A stretch of DNA of 64,000 nt from UBA4416 sp963422675 (GTDB taxonomy: Bacteria; Bacteroidota; Bacteroidia; B-17B0; Aurantibacillaceae): assembly GCA_963422675.2 (NCBI GenBank), contig CAXVYS010000011.1:17726-81725 (forward strand). The letters run 5' to 3'. The notes beneath the pieces were generated by a model. It saw nothing but the letters and a program-made list of their open reading frames with translations. It did not search any database and had not been told where the DNA came from. The first letter of the stretch is position 1. Each line of letters opens with the position of its first letter. The position numbers and the translations under genes were made by a program. Shown here one piece after another: positions 9,424-18,305 of the stretch.

Positions 9424-11091
9424 TTAAAATTGAAAATAAATAAAAGGCTGCATTTCTCCACTTACCAGCTGATAAATGCAAAACACAGCTCCTACTGCTA
9501 CAAAGCCCATAGCTACCGGCGGAAGTTCAGCAAAACGGGTCCGGTAATTTTGCTTTATCTTCTCCGGTATCCAATGAATTAAGTATCCTATCAGTATTAC
9601 TGCAAATACTACTGCATACCCTTTAATAATATTAAGGGTTAACTCAAAACCCAGGTGGTTAGTGATTCTATCAAAAATCAAACTAACGGTCTCCAGGCTA
9701 TCACTTCTAAAAAAGATTCTCGTAAAACTGATAAAACTCAATGTTATAAAAACACATATTGCTTTTATAACAAATGACTGGTTATCTTTAAAGGGAGATA
9801 TTTTCAGCCATAGCTTATGAACCACAAGCCCTAATCCATTGAGCCCTCCCCAGATAATAAATAGCCAGGAACTGCCATGCCAAAGGCCTCCCAGCAACAT
9901 CGTTACCAGTAAATTAATGTTCGTGTTAATGCTCTGCTTCACCTTAGGGAAAAAGTAAGCCATTATCACAAACACAATAGCAATAATTAATAGCAAAAGA
10001 AATAACCAGATTTTACCCGTGAGCATTACTAATACCAAGGATAGAATACCAATACAGATATAAGAACCAATGGTTCCGTGTTTATTCCCTCCTAAAGGGA
10101 TGTATAAATAATCCTTTAACCACGACGATAAGGATATGTGCCAACGTTTCCAGAAATCACTTACGTCCTGTGCTTTGTAAGGTGATTTAAAATTAGTTTT
10201 TAGCCTATACCCCAGTAATAGAGCTATCCCAATAGCGATATCGGTATAACCGCTAAAATCGGCATAAATCTGCAAGGAGTACCCAAAGATCCCAAAGATG
10301 GTTTCCATGCCCGAATAATAAGCAGGACTATCAAAAATACGATCGATATAATTCACCGCAATATAATCGGCCACAATTTTTTTACCTAAACCGTTAATGA
10401 TCCAGAACAAAGCAAAACCAAACTCCTTTTTTGTTAAATTATAAGGCTGGTAGATCTGGTATAAAAATTCATTTGCCTTTACAATAGGCCCGGCAACCAA
10501 ATGCGGAAAAAAGCAAACAAAAAAACCATAATCAAAAATAGATTTAACCGGTTTTACCTTATCCCTGTAAATATCAATGGTGTATGAAATAGACTGGAAT
10601 ATAAAAAATGAAATTCCTACCGGGAGTATCAACTTATCAATAGGGTCTTCCGTACCTAAAAAAGTATTACTGAAACTGGTAAAATGATTATAAAATTCCA
10701 GGTGGGTATTCCCCATTTGGTTCACACTCTCTACAAAAAAATAAGCATATTTAAAATAACAGAGTAAGCTTAAATTGAGAATTAAACTCATGGTGAGGTA
10801 CAGTTTTTTCCGGGCTACGGATGTACTCTCGTGAATGAGCCGACCCCAGTTATAATCACTGATAATCGTAAAGATCAGGAGAATAAGAAATACTCCGCTT
10901 GTTTTATAATAAAAGAAAAAACTAACTAATAATAAATAAATAGTTCGCGCTCTGTTTTGCTTATACAACATCGCATAAATCGCTAATACTACAGCAAAAA
11001 AGCCCCAAAAGTATAATTGGGTAAAAATAACCGGTTGCCCTTTTACATGGCAAAAGTACGGTTTTAGGTATGTGAGTATATCGTCGAACAT
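9424..11091 (-). CDS. MBOAT-family O-acyltransferase (AlgI-like)
   Basis: A 555-residue multi-pass membrane protein. The family signatures are present: ADFSGYTDIAIG (277-288), FWKRWHISLSSWLKDYLYIP (313-332, His318) and LLGGLWHGSSW (399-409) with the catalytic His405. AlgI-type proteins pass acetyl groups across the inner membrane for polysaccharide O-acetylation. Between GGNKHG and GLWHG there are about 55 extra residues with two more hydrophobic segments (341-395), longer than the short linker of classical AlgI. The two SGNH proteins encoded directly upstream on the same strand are plausible periplasmic partners, in the manner of AlgJ/AlgX or PatB. Confidence 0.88.
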   Translation of the reverse strand: MFDDILTYLKPYFCHVKGQPVIFTQLYFWGFFAVVLAIYAMLYKQNRARTIYLLLVSFFFYYKTSGVFLILLIFTIISDYNWGRLIHESTSVARKKLYLTMSLILNLSLLCYFKYAYFFVESVNQMGNTHLEFYNHFTSFSNTFLGTEDPIDKLILPVGISFFIFQSISYTIDIYRDKVKPVKSIFDYGFFVCFFPHLVAGPIVKANEFLYQIYQPYNLTKKEFGFALFWIINGLGKKIVADYIAVNYIDRIFDSPAYYSGMETIFGIFGYSLQIYADFSGYTDIAIGIALLLGYRLKTNFKSPYKAQDVSDFWKRWHISLSSWLKDYLYIPLGGNKHGTIGSYICIGILSLVLVMLTGKIWLFLLLLIIAIVFVIMAYFFPKVKQSINTNINLLVTMLLGGLWHGSSWLFIIWGGLNGLGLVVHKLWLKISPFKDNQSFVIKAICVFITLSFISFTRIFFRSDSLETVSLIFDRITNHLGFELTLNIIKGYAVVFAVILIGYLIHWIPEKIKQNYRTRFAELPPVAMGFVAVGAVFCIYQLVSGEMQPFIYFQF

Positions 11092-11237
11092 TTCTTATAA
11101 TAGACTAAAAAGATTTAAAAGACTTAAAGGAGTCAGGACTTGTATTATTCTATCTTTAAAGTATTTCATCTATTATCTTAGTATTGATCCTTTTAGTCTC
11201 CAGGTCCCTGGAATCTCTTCTATCCCTTTAATCTTTT
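11092..11237. repeat. Intergenic spacer with imperfect inverted A/T-rich repeat
   Basis: The spacer between the MBOAT and first SGNH genes begins with GACTAAAAAGATTT and AAAGACTTAAAGGAGTC and ends with the complementary type of sequence (CCTTTTAGTCTCC, CCCTTTAATCTTTTC). An imperfect long inverted repeat is therefore possible. The next spacer (12504-12567) holds similar blocks (CTTTAATCGTTTTAGTC). It may be a decayed repeat element, or only shared low-complexity sequence. Confidence 0.3.
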
Positions 11238-12503
11238 CTACTTAATTTTACTATTCCACTTATAACTCTTGTCAATTGCGTCGTACATAAGCCCTGCCAG
11301 TAGTTTATAGCCTCTTCCGTTAAAATGCACTTTGTCTTTTGCCGCTAACCCTGCTTTGTACCATTTGTAAATGGATTTATAGCCTCCCATTACAGCATAC
11401 AGATCATACACAGCACCTTTATGTTTTTCTGCTAATTCATATGCTGCTTCTGCCGCCTTCATAGGGCGTTTATTAGCTGTTTTCCGGTTCATATAATTAT
11501 CGGTAGTGGTTACAAATAAAAAAGCACAATCGGGCGATACTTTTTTAATATTTGCCACGAGGCTGTCGTACTTTCCAATAAAAGCCTGCTTCGTAAAATG
11601 GACATCATGCGTATCATTTACCCCAAGGGTAAAAATAACCAGGTCGGGTGGAATACTTTTTAGTTCATTTACAAATTCCGGGCAACGTAAAAAAGAACCG
11701 CTACTGGCACCATTTACGCCCATGGATGCATAGTAATATCCCGGGTTGGAATTTTCGGCACTCATCCCCCTTAACATAAAATCGGGATGAGCCGTATCTC
11801 TCCTGATTACCACAAAATTTAAAGAATCAATAAATGTTTCAAAACTAAATTCCGTATACCCTTTTTTCTCATAATCTTTACGGGTAAATTGTAAAGTGGA
11901 TTCGTGGTTAAGGGCCAGTTCAAAACTCGGATTAAAATTATGATACACTTTTACCGAATTAAAATTTTTAGGGTGGCTCGTTTCCAATAATTTAAACCCA
12001 AACGTCACTAAACTATCATTTGTAACAGCAGCCATACCCGAAACACCCAAGTCGTTACACATTTCCTTGGTAACAGCACAACGGCAGCGTTTCCATTTGC
12101 CATAACCAAACGATCTGAAAAAACTGGGGTTATTGGTTTTTACAATTTTAAAAGGAAAAATAAATAAACCTCCGCCTTCATAATTGCCGTTAGCCTGAAA
12201 ACCATCCATAATTACCTGCGGCCAAAAACCGGCCTGGATATGCGATCCACCAAAGTGAGCAATAGTTACCTGCGAACGCTTCTTGTTTTTAAGATCGTCC
12301 ATTTTTTTGTAGAGATCCATAAACCGTGAACTATCTTTTGTGTAAATAATTTTACTTTGATCATACTTAATAAAAGGATATTGCTGTGCATAGGATCCTG
12401 AGCCGAGAAACAAGAAACAGGAGACAAGACATAACAGGGATGAAAAAGAAGCAGGGCTCGTAATCATGTTATTCAAAAATTTTATAGCTCCACCTTTTAT
12501 CAT
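11238..12503 (-). CDS. Exported SGNH/GDSL hydrolase-like protein (putative O-acetyl transferase/esterase)
   Basis: A 421-residue protein with an N-terminal signal peptide (hydrophobic SSLLCLVSCFLFLGSGSYA, cut before QQ near residue 40). SGNH blocks are recognisable: block I is HFGGSHIQAG with Ser87 as likely nucleophile, block III is FTLGVNDTHD, and block V is KDKVHFNGRGY with the Asp-x-x-His pair. Block I reads GGSH in place of the usual GDS. It sits between the MBOAT gene and a second SGNH gene on the same strand. This suggests a periplasmic acceptor enzyme for acetyl groups exported by the MBOAT protein. A plain acetyl-esterase is the alternative. The start could also be Met13. Confidence 0.75.
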   Translation of the reverse strand: MIKGGAIKFLNNMITSPASFSSLLCLVSCFLFLGSGSYAQQYPFIKYDQSKIIYTKDSSRFMDLYKKMDDLKNKKRSQVTIAHFGGSHIQAGFWPQVIMDGFQANGNYEGGGLFIFPFKIVKTNNPSFFRSFGYGKWKRCRCAVTKEMCNDLGVSGMAAVTNDSLVTFGFKLLETSHPKNFNSVKVYHNFNPSFELALNHESTLQFTRKDYEKKGYTEFSFETFIDSLNFVVIRRDTAHPDFMLRGMSAENSNPGYYYASMGVNGASSGSFLRCPEFVNELKSIPPDLVIFTLGVNDTHDVHFTKQAFIGKYDSLVANIKKVSPDCAFLFVTTTDNYMNRKTANKRPMKAAEAAYELAEKHKGAVYDLYAVMGGYKSIYKWYKAGLAAKDKVHFNGRGYKLLAGLMYDAIDKSYKWNSKIK

Positions 12504-12567
12504 TCTTTTTTTATCTAAGTACTTATTACAATTATGCTAATCTTTTACTTTCTTTAATCGTTTTAGT

Positions 12568-14013
12568 CTATTTCGCTTTCAAATAACTGTTGTAATCATT
12601 AATAAGAGAAGTATATAGTAGTACTGCTATTTTGCGGGCACCTCCCGAGCTAAAATGAATATAATCCTTTGCTGCAACACCTTGTTCAACCCAGGTTACC
12701 ATACTGTTTTTCCCTCCCATACAATTGTACATGTCAAAAAAAGCACAGTCTGTTTCAAAGGCCGACCGTTTAATGGCATCTCTTAAGTTTTCGAGTTGCG
12801 GGTGAGTTACATATTCTGTCCCTTCTTTTACACTCATGTCTGCGGGGCCTATCACAAGAATAGAAGCCTGTGGGGCTATTTTTTTAATTGTATTGATCTG
12901 CCCTTTTAAGTATCCGCCAAAATTATCTGCCTGCTCTTTCGTAGTAATATATGGCAGAGCATTTCCTCCAAACTGTAGAATAATAAGTTTAGCATTCAGG
13001 TAATCGTAAAAGTTTTTTAATTGCCCGTAATTGATCTGGTTAAAAAAGGTTCCAGAACTTCCCCGGAGTCCAAAATTATCTACCATAATTCCTTTACTAC
13101 CTTCCAGAGAAACACCATAAAAATCGGGACTATCCTTCCCTTTAAACCTGAATTCCTGTAATAAGGCCCCCTGGTTAAGATTAAATTCCTTCACATTAAA
13201 AGTTCCTCCTGCCACAAGCGAATCAGAATTATTTAAAGAGCCGTTCTCATACAGCTCTACATGCGTTTTAGTTTGCGCACCTCCATAAAATAATTTTACT
13301 TTTTTATACCCTGCTGCCTTAGGTCCCCCATTTTTACTGGTAACAAACTTTACCCAGGCACTTTTATAAGAAGTGGTATCCGTTAAGGTAATGTATGGAG
13401 CAAACCGTGTAATATGAACCAGAGCGCCAAAATTATTATGCTTTACGCGTTTATCTTTTCCGGCAAATGCCTGGTAACGATCCCAGCTATTGCTCCACGA
13501 CATTTTATTGATTACACTTGGAGCTACAGGCATAAAAGAAACCAATCCCGGGCCTTCCCCACCAAATTGTCCCTGAAGCTTTAAACGCAGATAATCACTA
13601 ATCCTATCTCCTTCAATTTGCGAATCGCCATAATGCAAAACACGAATACTCTTTGGTTCATTGGCAATATTAGTCAGCGCATCAAAAAAATTAGCCATTG
13701 CCGACATACTCGTATTTTTATACTGTATGCTGGTGTTTAGTTTAAGCCCTTCATCTTTGGCTTCAATATCTTTAACAACCACTGAATCAGAGGTTTTCAG
13801 AGAATCTGTATCTTCGGCGTCAGCCAGTGCAATAATATTGGAGATATCTGTCTTTTCTGTTTTCTTTTCAAAAAACAAAGAGGCAAACGTAGGAAAACGA
13901 ATAGAAAAATCATCGCTCACATAAATTCCCTTTTCCGGAAAAATGCAGCTTATTAGCCCCATTAGCAAAAAAGTGAGTAATAGGAAGAGTAAAGTATGAA
14001 ACGGCTTTTGCAA
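12568..14013 (-). CDS. Exported SGNH hydrolase-like protein (second copy)
   Basis: A 481-residue protein starting at a TTG at 14013, chosen because MQKPFHTLLFLLLTFLLMGLIS gives a signal peptide or anchor; no ATG is available before the hydrophobic core. SGNH blocks: LHYGDSQIEGDR with nucleophile Ser131, LQFGGNALPY for block III, and AKDYIHFSSGGARKIA near the C-terminus for the Asp-His pair. Residues 140-330 hold a long insertion between blocks I and III, probably a beta-sandwich accessory domain. It is a distant paralogue of its downstream neighbour. Together with the MBOAT gene the two make an O-acetylation module next to the polysaccharide cluster (inference from order and strand). Confidence 0.75.
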   Translation of the reverse strand: MQKPFHTLLFLLLTFLLMGLISCIFPEKGIYVSDDFSIRFPTFASLFFEKKTEKTDISNIIALADAEDTDSLKTSDSVVVKDIEAKDEGLKLNTSIQYKNTSMSAMANFFDALTNIANEPKSIRVLHYGDSQIEGDRISDYLRLKLQGQFGGEGPGLVSFMPVAPSVINKMSWSNSWDRYQAFAGKDKRVKHNNFGALVHITRFAPYITLTDTTSYKSAWVKFVTSKNGGPKAAGYKKVKLFYGGAQTKTHVELYENGSLNNSDSLVAGGTFNVKEFNLNQGALLQEFRFKGKDSPDFYGVSLEGSKGIMVDNFGLRGSSGTFFNQINYGQLKNFYDYLNAKLIILQFGGNALPYITTKEQADNFGGYLKGQINTIKKIAPQASILVIGPADMSVKEGTEYVTHPQLENLRDAIKRSAFETDCAFFDMYNCMGGKNSMVTWVEQGVAAKDYIHFSSGGARKIAVLLYTSLINDYNSYLKAK

Positions 14014-14163
14014 AATACTAAATTAAGAATAGCCAAGATGCAAAATACTTTGTAAGATCAGGCAACAAAAAAATTTAGTTTTTCACAATACAATTGTAAA
14101 TAAATGCTTCAATCCCCGCACTCTGTTCATGGAGTCTTTTCAATATAACAATAGCTACTTCCA

Positions 14164-14889
14164 TTATAAATTCTCTCTGTAATATTCCAAAAGTTCAATA
14201 ACATTGGCACAACCTGTTTTTTGCAGCATTTTACGGCGGTGTGTATCAATAGTGTGCTTACTTAAGTAAAGTTTTTTGGCAATCACATGGCTTGTAAATC
14301 CTTTATTAACTAGCTCCAACACTTCCAATTCTCTCTTCGAAAAAATACCTTTATCGGGTTTGTCCACATAGCTTCCAAACGTTTGATAATCGAGGTCAGG
14401 AGCTTCAAACTTCCATTCAAAGCTGGTATCGGTACTGATGAATGAAATATCTGTAAGAGTTGTATATTGATTGGTCATTCGGCCGTTGTGATCCTCATAA
14501 TGTACCGTCGATTGAGCTAATACTCTTATGTAGCTTCCGTCCTTTTTAAGCATCCTCAAAGATGCATGAAGAGCGAGATCGGATTGTACGGAATGTCTGG
14601 TAGCATAGTCGGAAACAGCATAAATCAACCTCACTAAATGATCCGAATCGGCAGGGTGAACAAAATCAATTGCTTTTTCAAAATTAAATTCATCGGCTGT
14701 GTATCCAAGCATTTCAAGCACTCCATGGTGGTGTGTAATTTGCTTTTTCTTAAAATCAATAGAATAAGTGCATTGCCCTTTAATTTTAGGGGCAAATACA
14801 GGTTGCAGTTTTCTTACTTTTACTTTTTCTGTTAATAGTTCATTTACGGAAGCTATTAGTGAATCTGTGTGTTTAGCGTAAGAGGACAT
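14164..14889 (-). CDS. PAS-domain LuxR-family transcriptional regulator
   Basis: A 241-residue regulator. Residues ~40-150 look like a PAS fold: FKKKQITHHHGVLEMLGYTADEFN, then HPADSDHLVRLI and a C-terminal MLKKDGSYIRVLAQSTVHYED typical of PAS/PAC. Residues 176-241 are a LuxR/GerE helix-turn-helix (FSKRELEVLELVNKGFTSHV, then LYLSKHTIDTHRRKML). There is no receiver domain, so it is likely a one-component sensor-regulator. It faces away from trigger factor and lies just upstream, on the same strand, of the SGNH/MBOAT genes, but a 150-base gap separates them. Its ligand and targets are unknown. Confidence 0.85.
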   Translation of the reverse strand: MSSYAKHTDSLIASVNELLTEKVKVRKLQPVFAPKIKGQCTYSIDFKKKQITHHHGVLEMLGYTADEFNFEKAIDFVHPADSDHLVRLIYAVSDYATRHSVQSDLALHASLRMLKKDGSYIRVLAQSTVHYEDHNGRMTNQYTTLTDISFISTDTSFEWKFEAPDLDYQTFGSYVDKPDKGIFSKRELEVLELVNKGFTSHVIAKKLYLSKHTIDTHRRKMLQKTGCANVIELLEYYRENL

Positions 14890-14998
14890 AATCGTCAGTA
14901 TTTAAATAGGTTAAGTTTTATTTTATTTCGTTGACAACTGCTTATTTTACTTTTAACAAAGCCTTTTCGGGCGATTTTATACCTTGAAATTATCAGTA

Positions 14999-15031
14999 CA
15001 AATTTAGGGAATGGTTCTCCCAGAACTCAAA
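14999..15031 (-). promoter_or_regulatory. Candidate promoter of the PAS-LuxR gene
   Basis: On the minus strand TTTG (15028-15031) is followed after 21 bases by TAAATTTG (14999-15006). This matches the Bacteroidota sigma-ABfr consensus TTTG-N19-21-TAnnTTTG. It would leave a leader of about 100 bases before the start at 14889. Confidence 0.55.
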
Positions 15032-15279
15032 ACCGTGTGTGCTAAAAACTTCTTTTACGGTAGTGTTACTTTTAAATGATTTTATACTACAATACTGTTT
15101 TATGAGTAGTGAGCCCCGTTTTACTGCACCTCGTGCCATTTATAACCTCAAAAAGCAGAAAAGTAACAGATTACATTTTCTCCTGCCGATGTACGCGAAA
15201 ACCTTAACAATTGCCAAATCGGGCGACTTTTGCATTTTTTAAGCCGATGTTAGTGTGTATTTTATTATTTTGTAAGATA

Positions 15280-15314
15280 TTTGATGGAATTTTTATCAAA
15301 AAAACGTATTTTTG
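15280..15314 (+). promoter_or_regulatory. Candidate promoter of tig
   Basis: TATTTTTG at 15307-15314 fits the TAnnTTTG -7 element. A TTTG occurs at 15280-15283, 23 bases upstream and slightly further than the usual spacing. The start codon follows 30 bases downstream. Confidence 0.45.
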
Positions 15315-15344
15315 CACCCCTTATAATTAATTAAGATATTGAAG

Positions 15345-16685
15345 ATGAACATTACTAAAAAAGACATAGATGCTTTAAATGCAGAGTTAAGTATAACCCT
15401 TACTCCACAGGATTACGAAGAAAAAGTAAATAACGCTCTTAAAAAAGCGCAAAAGCAAGCTGCTATGCCCGGTTTCAGGGCTGGTAAAGTGCCGGCCGGC
15501 TTAATAAAAAAGCAATACGGTAAAAGTATTTTGGTAGATGAAATCAACAAAATACTGAATGACACTTTATATAATTACATTAACGAAAATAAAATTGAAA
15601 TCCTTGGTAATCCTATGCCAAAGGAAAACAGTGCAGTTGATTTTGATACTAAAACAGAATGGACGTTTGATTATGAATTAGGATTAACCCCTCAGTTCAA
15701 TATAGCCCTTGATAAATCACAAAGTTTTACTTACAATACCGTAAAAATTGATGATGAGTTAGTGGAAAAATACCTGAAAGATGTTAAACGTAACTATGGT
15801 AAGCCTTCTAATCCTGCAGTAGCAGAAGAAAAAGATGTATTATACATTGATATCGTAGAACTGGGTGCTGACGGAAATATTACTCCGGGTGGCGTTTTTA
15901 AATCAACCAGTATTGGTATTGACCGTTTAAAAAATGAAACGGCTAAAGCTAAATTAACAGGTTCTAAAGTTGACGATAAAATTGTATTAAATGCTAATGT
16001 GTTGTATGATTCTGCCGTTGATAAATCTATGTCTTTAGGCATTGACAAGGAAATTGCTGAAGCATTTAACGCTGATCTTCAAATTACGGTTAAAAATATT
16101 GCCCGTATGGAAGATGCAGAAATTAACCAGGAATTATTTGATAAATTGTATGGTGCTGGTACTGTTAACTCAGAAGCTGAGTTCAGAGATAAAATTAAAG
16201 CTGAATTAGCGGTGATGTTTTCTCAGGATACCGACCGTAAATTTATTGAAACCGTTGAAACATCTTTGGTTAATAAATTGAATATTAAATTACCGGACGA
16301 TTTCTTAAAACGCTGGTTGATGGCGGTAAACGAAAAACCGTTAACAAAAGAACAATTAGAATCTGAATATCCTGCATATGCAAAATCCATGCAATGGAAA
16401 TTAATTGAAAACAGGATCATTAAAGATAACAGCATTGTAGTAACTGCTGACGAAGCAAAAGAGGAAGCAGGAACATTTATTCGTTCTCAATATGCACGTT
16501 ATGGCCAAACTCCGGATGAAACTGAAGTTGCTAAAATTGCAGATTCTATCTTAGCGAAACAAGATGAAGCTCAAAAAATATTTGAAGGCTTATATAGCAA
16601 AAAAGTATTAGACCTTTTAAAAACAAACTGTAAATTAGATACAAAAGAAATAAGCTACAACGAGTTCTTTGGGATCACTGCCTAA
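15345..16685 (+). CDS. tig: Trigger factor (ribosome-associated chaperone/prolyl isomerase)
   Basis: A 446-residue protein starting at the ATG at 15345 (MNITKKDIDALNAEL); the frame is open six bases further to a TTG, which I reject. The N-terminal ribosome-binding domain has the family loop as AAMPGFRAGKVPAGLIKKQYG (about residues 40-60), equivalent to the GFRxGKxP signature that docks on ribosomal protein L23. A weakly conserved central FKBP-like domain (about 150-240) and an alpha-helical C-terminal arm follow. The protein binds nascent chains at the ribosome exit tunnel. As in many Bacteroidota homologues the isomerase domain is divergent. It is monocistronic, with 66 bases to the next gene. 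Confidence 0.92.
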   Translation: MNITKKDIDALNAELSITLTPQDYEEKVNNALKKAQKQAAMPGFRAGKVPAGLIKKQYGKSILVDEINKILNDTLYNYINENKIEILGNPMPKENSAVDFDTKTEWTFDYELGLTPQFNIALDKSQSFTYNTVKIDDELVEKYLKDVKRNYGKPSNPAVAEEKDVLYIDIVELGADGNITPGGVFKSTSIGIDRLKNETAKAKLTGSKVDDKIVLNANVLYDSAVDKSMSLGIDKEIAEAFNADLQITVKNIARMEDAEINQELFDKLYGAGTVNSEAEFRDKIKAELAVMFSQDTDRKFIETVETSLVNKLNIKLPDDFLKRWLMAVNEKPLTKEQLESEYPAYAKSMQWKLIENRIIKDNSIVVTADEAKEEAGTFIRSQYARYGQTPDETEVAKIADSILAKQDEAQKIFEGLYSKKVLDLLKTNCKLDTKEISYNEFFGITA

Positions 16686-16751
16686 ACATTTTTAGTATTA
16701 AGCTGTTTCTTTATATATTTAAAAACAATTAATTGCACGCCATTAATTTAA

Positions 16752-17888
16752 ATGCAGGGAGTTTACATAACTAAAGCCGCCAAATTTTTACCAAACGACC
16801 CCATTTCAAGCGATGAGATGGAGGAGTATTTAGGTATGATTGACGGTATTCCTTCAAGAGGAAAAAGTTTAACTCTCCGTAATAATGGCATCAAAACACG
16901 TTATTATTCAATTGATAAAACAGGAAAATCAACGCATTCCAATGCAAAGATGACTGCCTTAGCGATTGAAAAATTAATGGATAACCATTTTTCAGAAAAA
17001 GATATTGAGCTTTTAGCCTGTGGTACCACATCTCCCGATAATTTATTACCGTCACATGCGGTAATGGTTCATGGGGAATTAAACAGTGGACCACTTGAAT
17101 TAGTGTCTACTTCAGGAGCCTGCTGCGCAAGTATGCAGGCTTTAAAATTTGGTTATACCTCCATATTAGCAGGTAATACAACTAATGCCGTAGTAACAGG
17201 TTCCGAAAAATTATCCTCGTTAATGCGTGCCGAACATTTTGAAAAGGAAACAGAACGCCTCGCCGAAATGGATAAAAATCCTATCATCTCTTTTGAAAAA
17301 GATTTTTTGAGATGGATGCTTTCCGATGGAGCCGGTGCATTATTGCTGGAAAATAAGCCCCGTACCGATGGAATCTCTTTAAAAATTGAATGGCTTGAAA
17401 TTAAATCTTTCGCCAATCAATTTGAAACCTGTATGTATGCCGGTTCTGATAAAAACCCGGATGGCTCCACTACTGGCTGGAAGGAATATAGTTCTGAAGA
17501 ATGGCTTAACAAATCTTTATTCGCCTTTAAACAGGATGTGAAATTGTTAGGGAAAGAAATTGTTCCTACTGGTACACAATATTTAAAAGAAATATTAGAC
17601 AAAAGAAAATTTGATATTAATACCGTCGATTTTTTTCTGCCACATTTATCCTCTGAAGTTTTCAGAAATAAAATAGCAGAAGAGATCTTAAAACACAATA
17701 TCAATATTCCCCAAGAAAAATGGTTTACTAACCTTTCCTACACAGGTAACATTGGCTCAGGTTCTATTGTTATCATGCTCGAAGAATTAATGAATTCGGG
17801 TAAATTAAAGCCCGGACAAAAGATCTTGCTGATGGTTCCCGAAAGTGCAAGGTTTACCTATGCGTATTGCTTATTAACCGTTTGCTAA
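16752..17888 (+). CDS. Beta-ketoacyl-ACP synthase III family enzyme (flexirubin-type cluster)
   Basis: A 378-residue thiolase-fold condensing enzyme. The Cys-His-Asn triad is complete: the Cys nucleophile in STSGACCASMQAL (Cys124/125), His298 in FFLPHLSSEVF and Asn333 in YTGNIGSGS. The N-terminus (VYITKAAKFLPNDPISSDEMEEYLG) matches my recollection of FabH-like synthases in flexirubin/dialkylresorcinol clusters more than housekeeping FabH. It is longer than FabH (about 320 residues). The two following genes, a 132-residue protein and a BtrH-like protein, accompany it in such clusters. It may condense or couple ACP-bound acyl chains in making an aryl-polyene-type lipid. No aromatase, DarA or aryl-loading gene is in the window. 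Confidence 0.8.
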   Translation: MQGVYITKAAKFLPNDPISSDEMEEYLGMIDGIPSRGKSLTLRNNGIKTRYYSIDKTGKSTHSNAKMTALAIEKLMDNHFSEKDIELLACGTTSPDNLLPSHAVMVHGELNSGPLELVSTSGACCASMQALKFGYTSILAGNTTNAVVTGSEKLSSLMRAEHFEKETERLAEMDKNPIISFEKDFLRWMLSDGAGALLLENKPRTDGISLKIEWLEIKSFANQFETCMYAGSDKNPDGSTTGWKEYSSEEWLNKSLFAFKQDVKLLGKEIVPTGTQYLKEILDKRKFDINTVDFFLPHLSSEVFRNKIAEEILKHNINIPQEKWFTNLSYTGNIGSGSIVIMLEELMNSGKLKPGQKILLMVPESARFTYAYCLLTVC

Positions 17889-17904
17889 TTTCAATATTGG
17901 TTTC

Positions 17905-18303
17905 ATGAAAAAAGAAGATGTACCACAAGACCCCTCAGCCTTGGTTGGCGTTACACGCGATGTGTGTTATGTAAAAGACAAGGACGGTAAATACACCACC
18001 GATTTAAGTATTGGCTGGGATGTAAAAAAACAGGCTCTTGATAATGCCTGGGATGACATTAAAGAACGTGTAGCAGAAGCCGCGCAAATGGTTAAAAAGG
18101 GGGAAATGAGTCCTGTGTTTTACTACATGGAATTAAAATTGATGGATCTTACGTTACTCTCGGGCTATACAGGCTTTTGGAAAATTACGGTTAAGCGCCA
18201 TTTTAAACCACAGGTTTTTAAAAATCTGAGTGAAAAAAAATTGGGAGTCTATGCAAAAGCATTTGATATCAGCATAGAAGAATTAAAGAATTTTAAAGGA
18301 TAA
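17905..18303 (+). CDS. Small conserved protein of flexirubin-type clusters
   Basis: A 132-residue soluble protein with no signal peptide or membrane segment. It lies 16 bases after the ketosynthase gene and two bases before the BtrH-like gene. I recognise no domain. It is acidic to neutral with a well-formed helical middle (DNAWDDIKERVAEAAQMVKK) and an aromatic C-terminal half. I recall similar small proteins in the same gene trio of Bacteroidota flexirubin clusters, but their function is not known to me. Tight coupling on both sides argues for a role in the same pathway, perhaps as a partner of the condensing enzyme (inference). Confidence 0.65.
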   Translation: MKKEDVPQDPSALVGVTRDVCYVKDKDGKYTTDLSIGWDVKKQALDNAWDDIKERVAEAAQMVKKGEMSPVFYYMELKLMDLTLLSGYTGFWKITVKRHFKPQVFKNLSEKKLGVYAKAFDISIEELKNFKG

Positions 18304-18305
18304 GA

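Larger units (their letters stand above)
14890..15338. other. 449-base divergent intergenic region (luxR / tig)
   Basis: This region separates the PAS-LuxR gene from trigger factor. It holds outward promoter candidates for both (see separate entries). The short phrases TTCGGGCGATTTTAT and AATCGGGCGACTTTT occur about 250 bases apart. A 67-codon frame at 15039-15242 has no recognisable product. Nothing else was seen. Confidence 0.5.

Noticed and set aside
15039..15242. 67-codon frame upstream of trigger factor
   Set aside because: No signal peptide, domain or promoter spacing. It lies in the divergent regulatory region and looks random.
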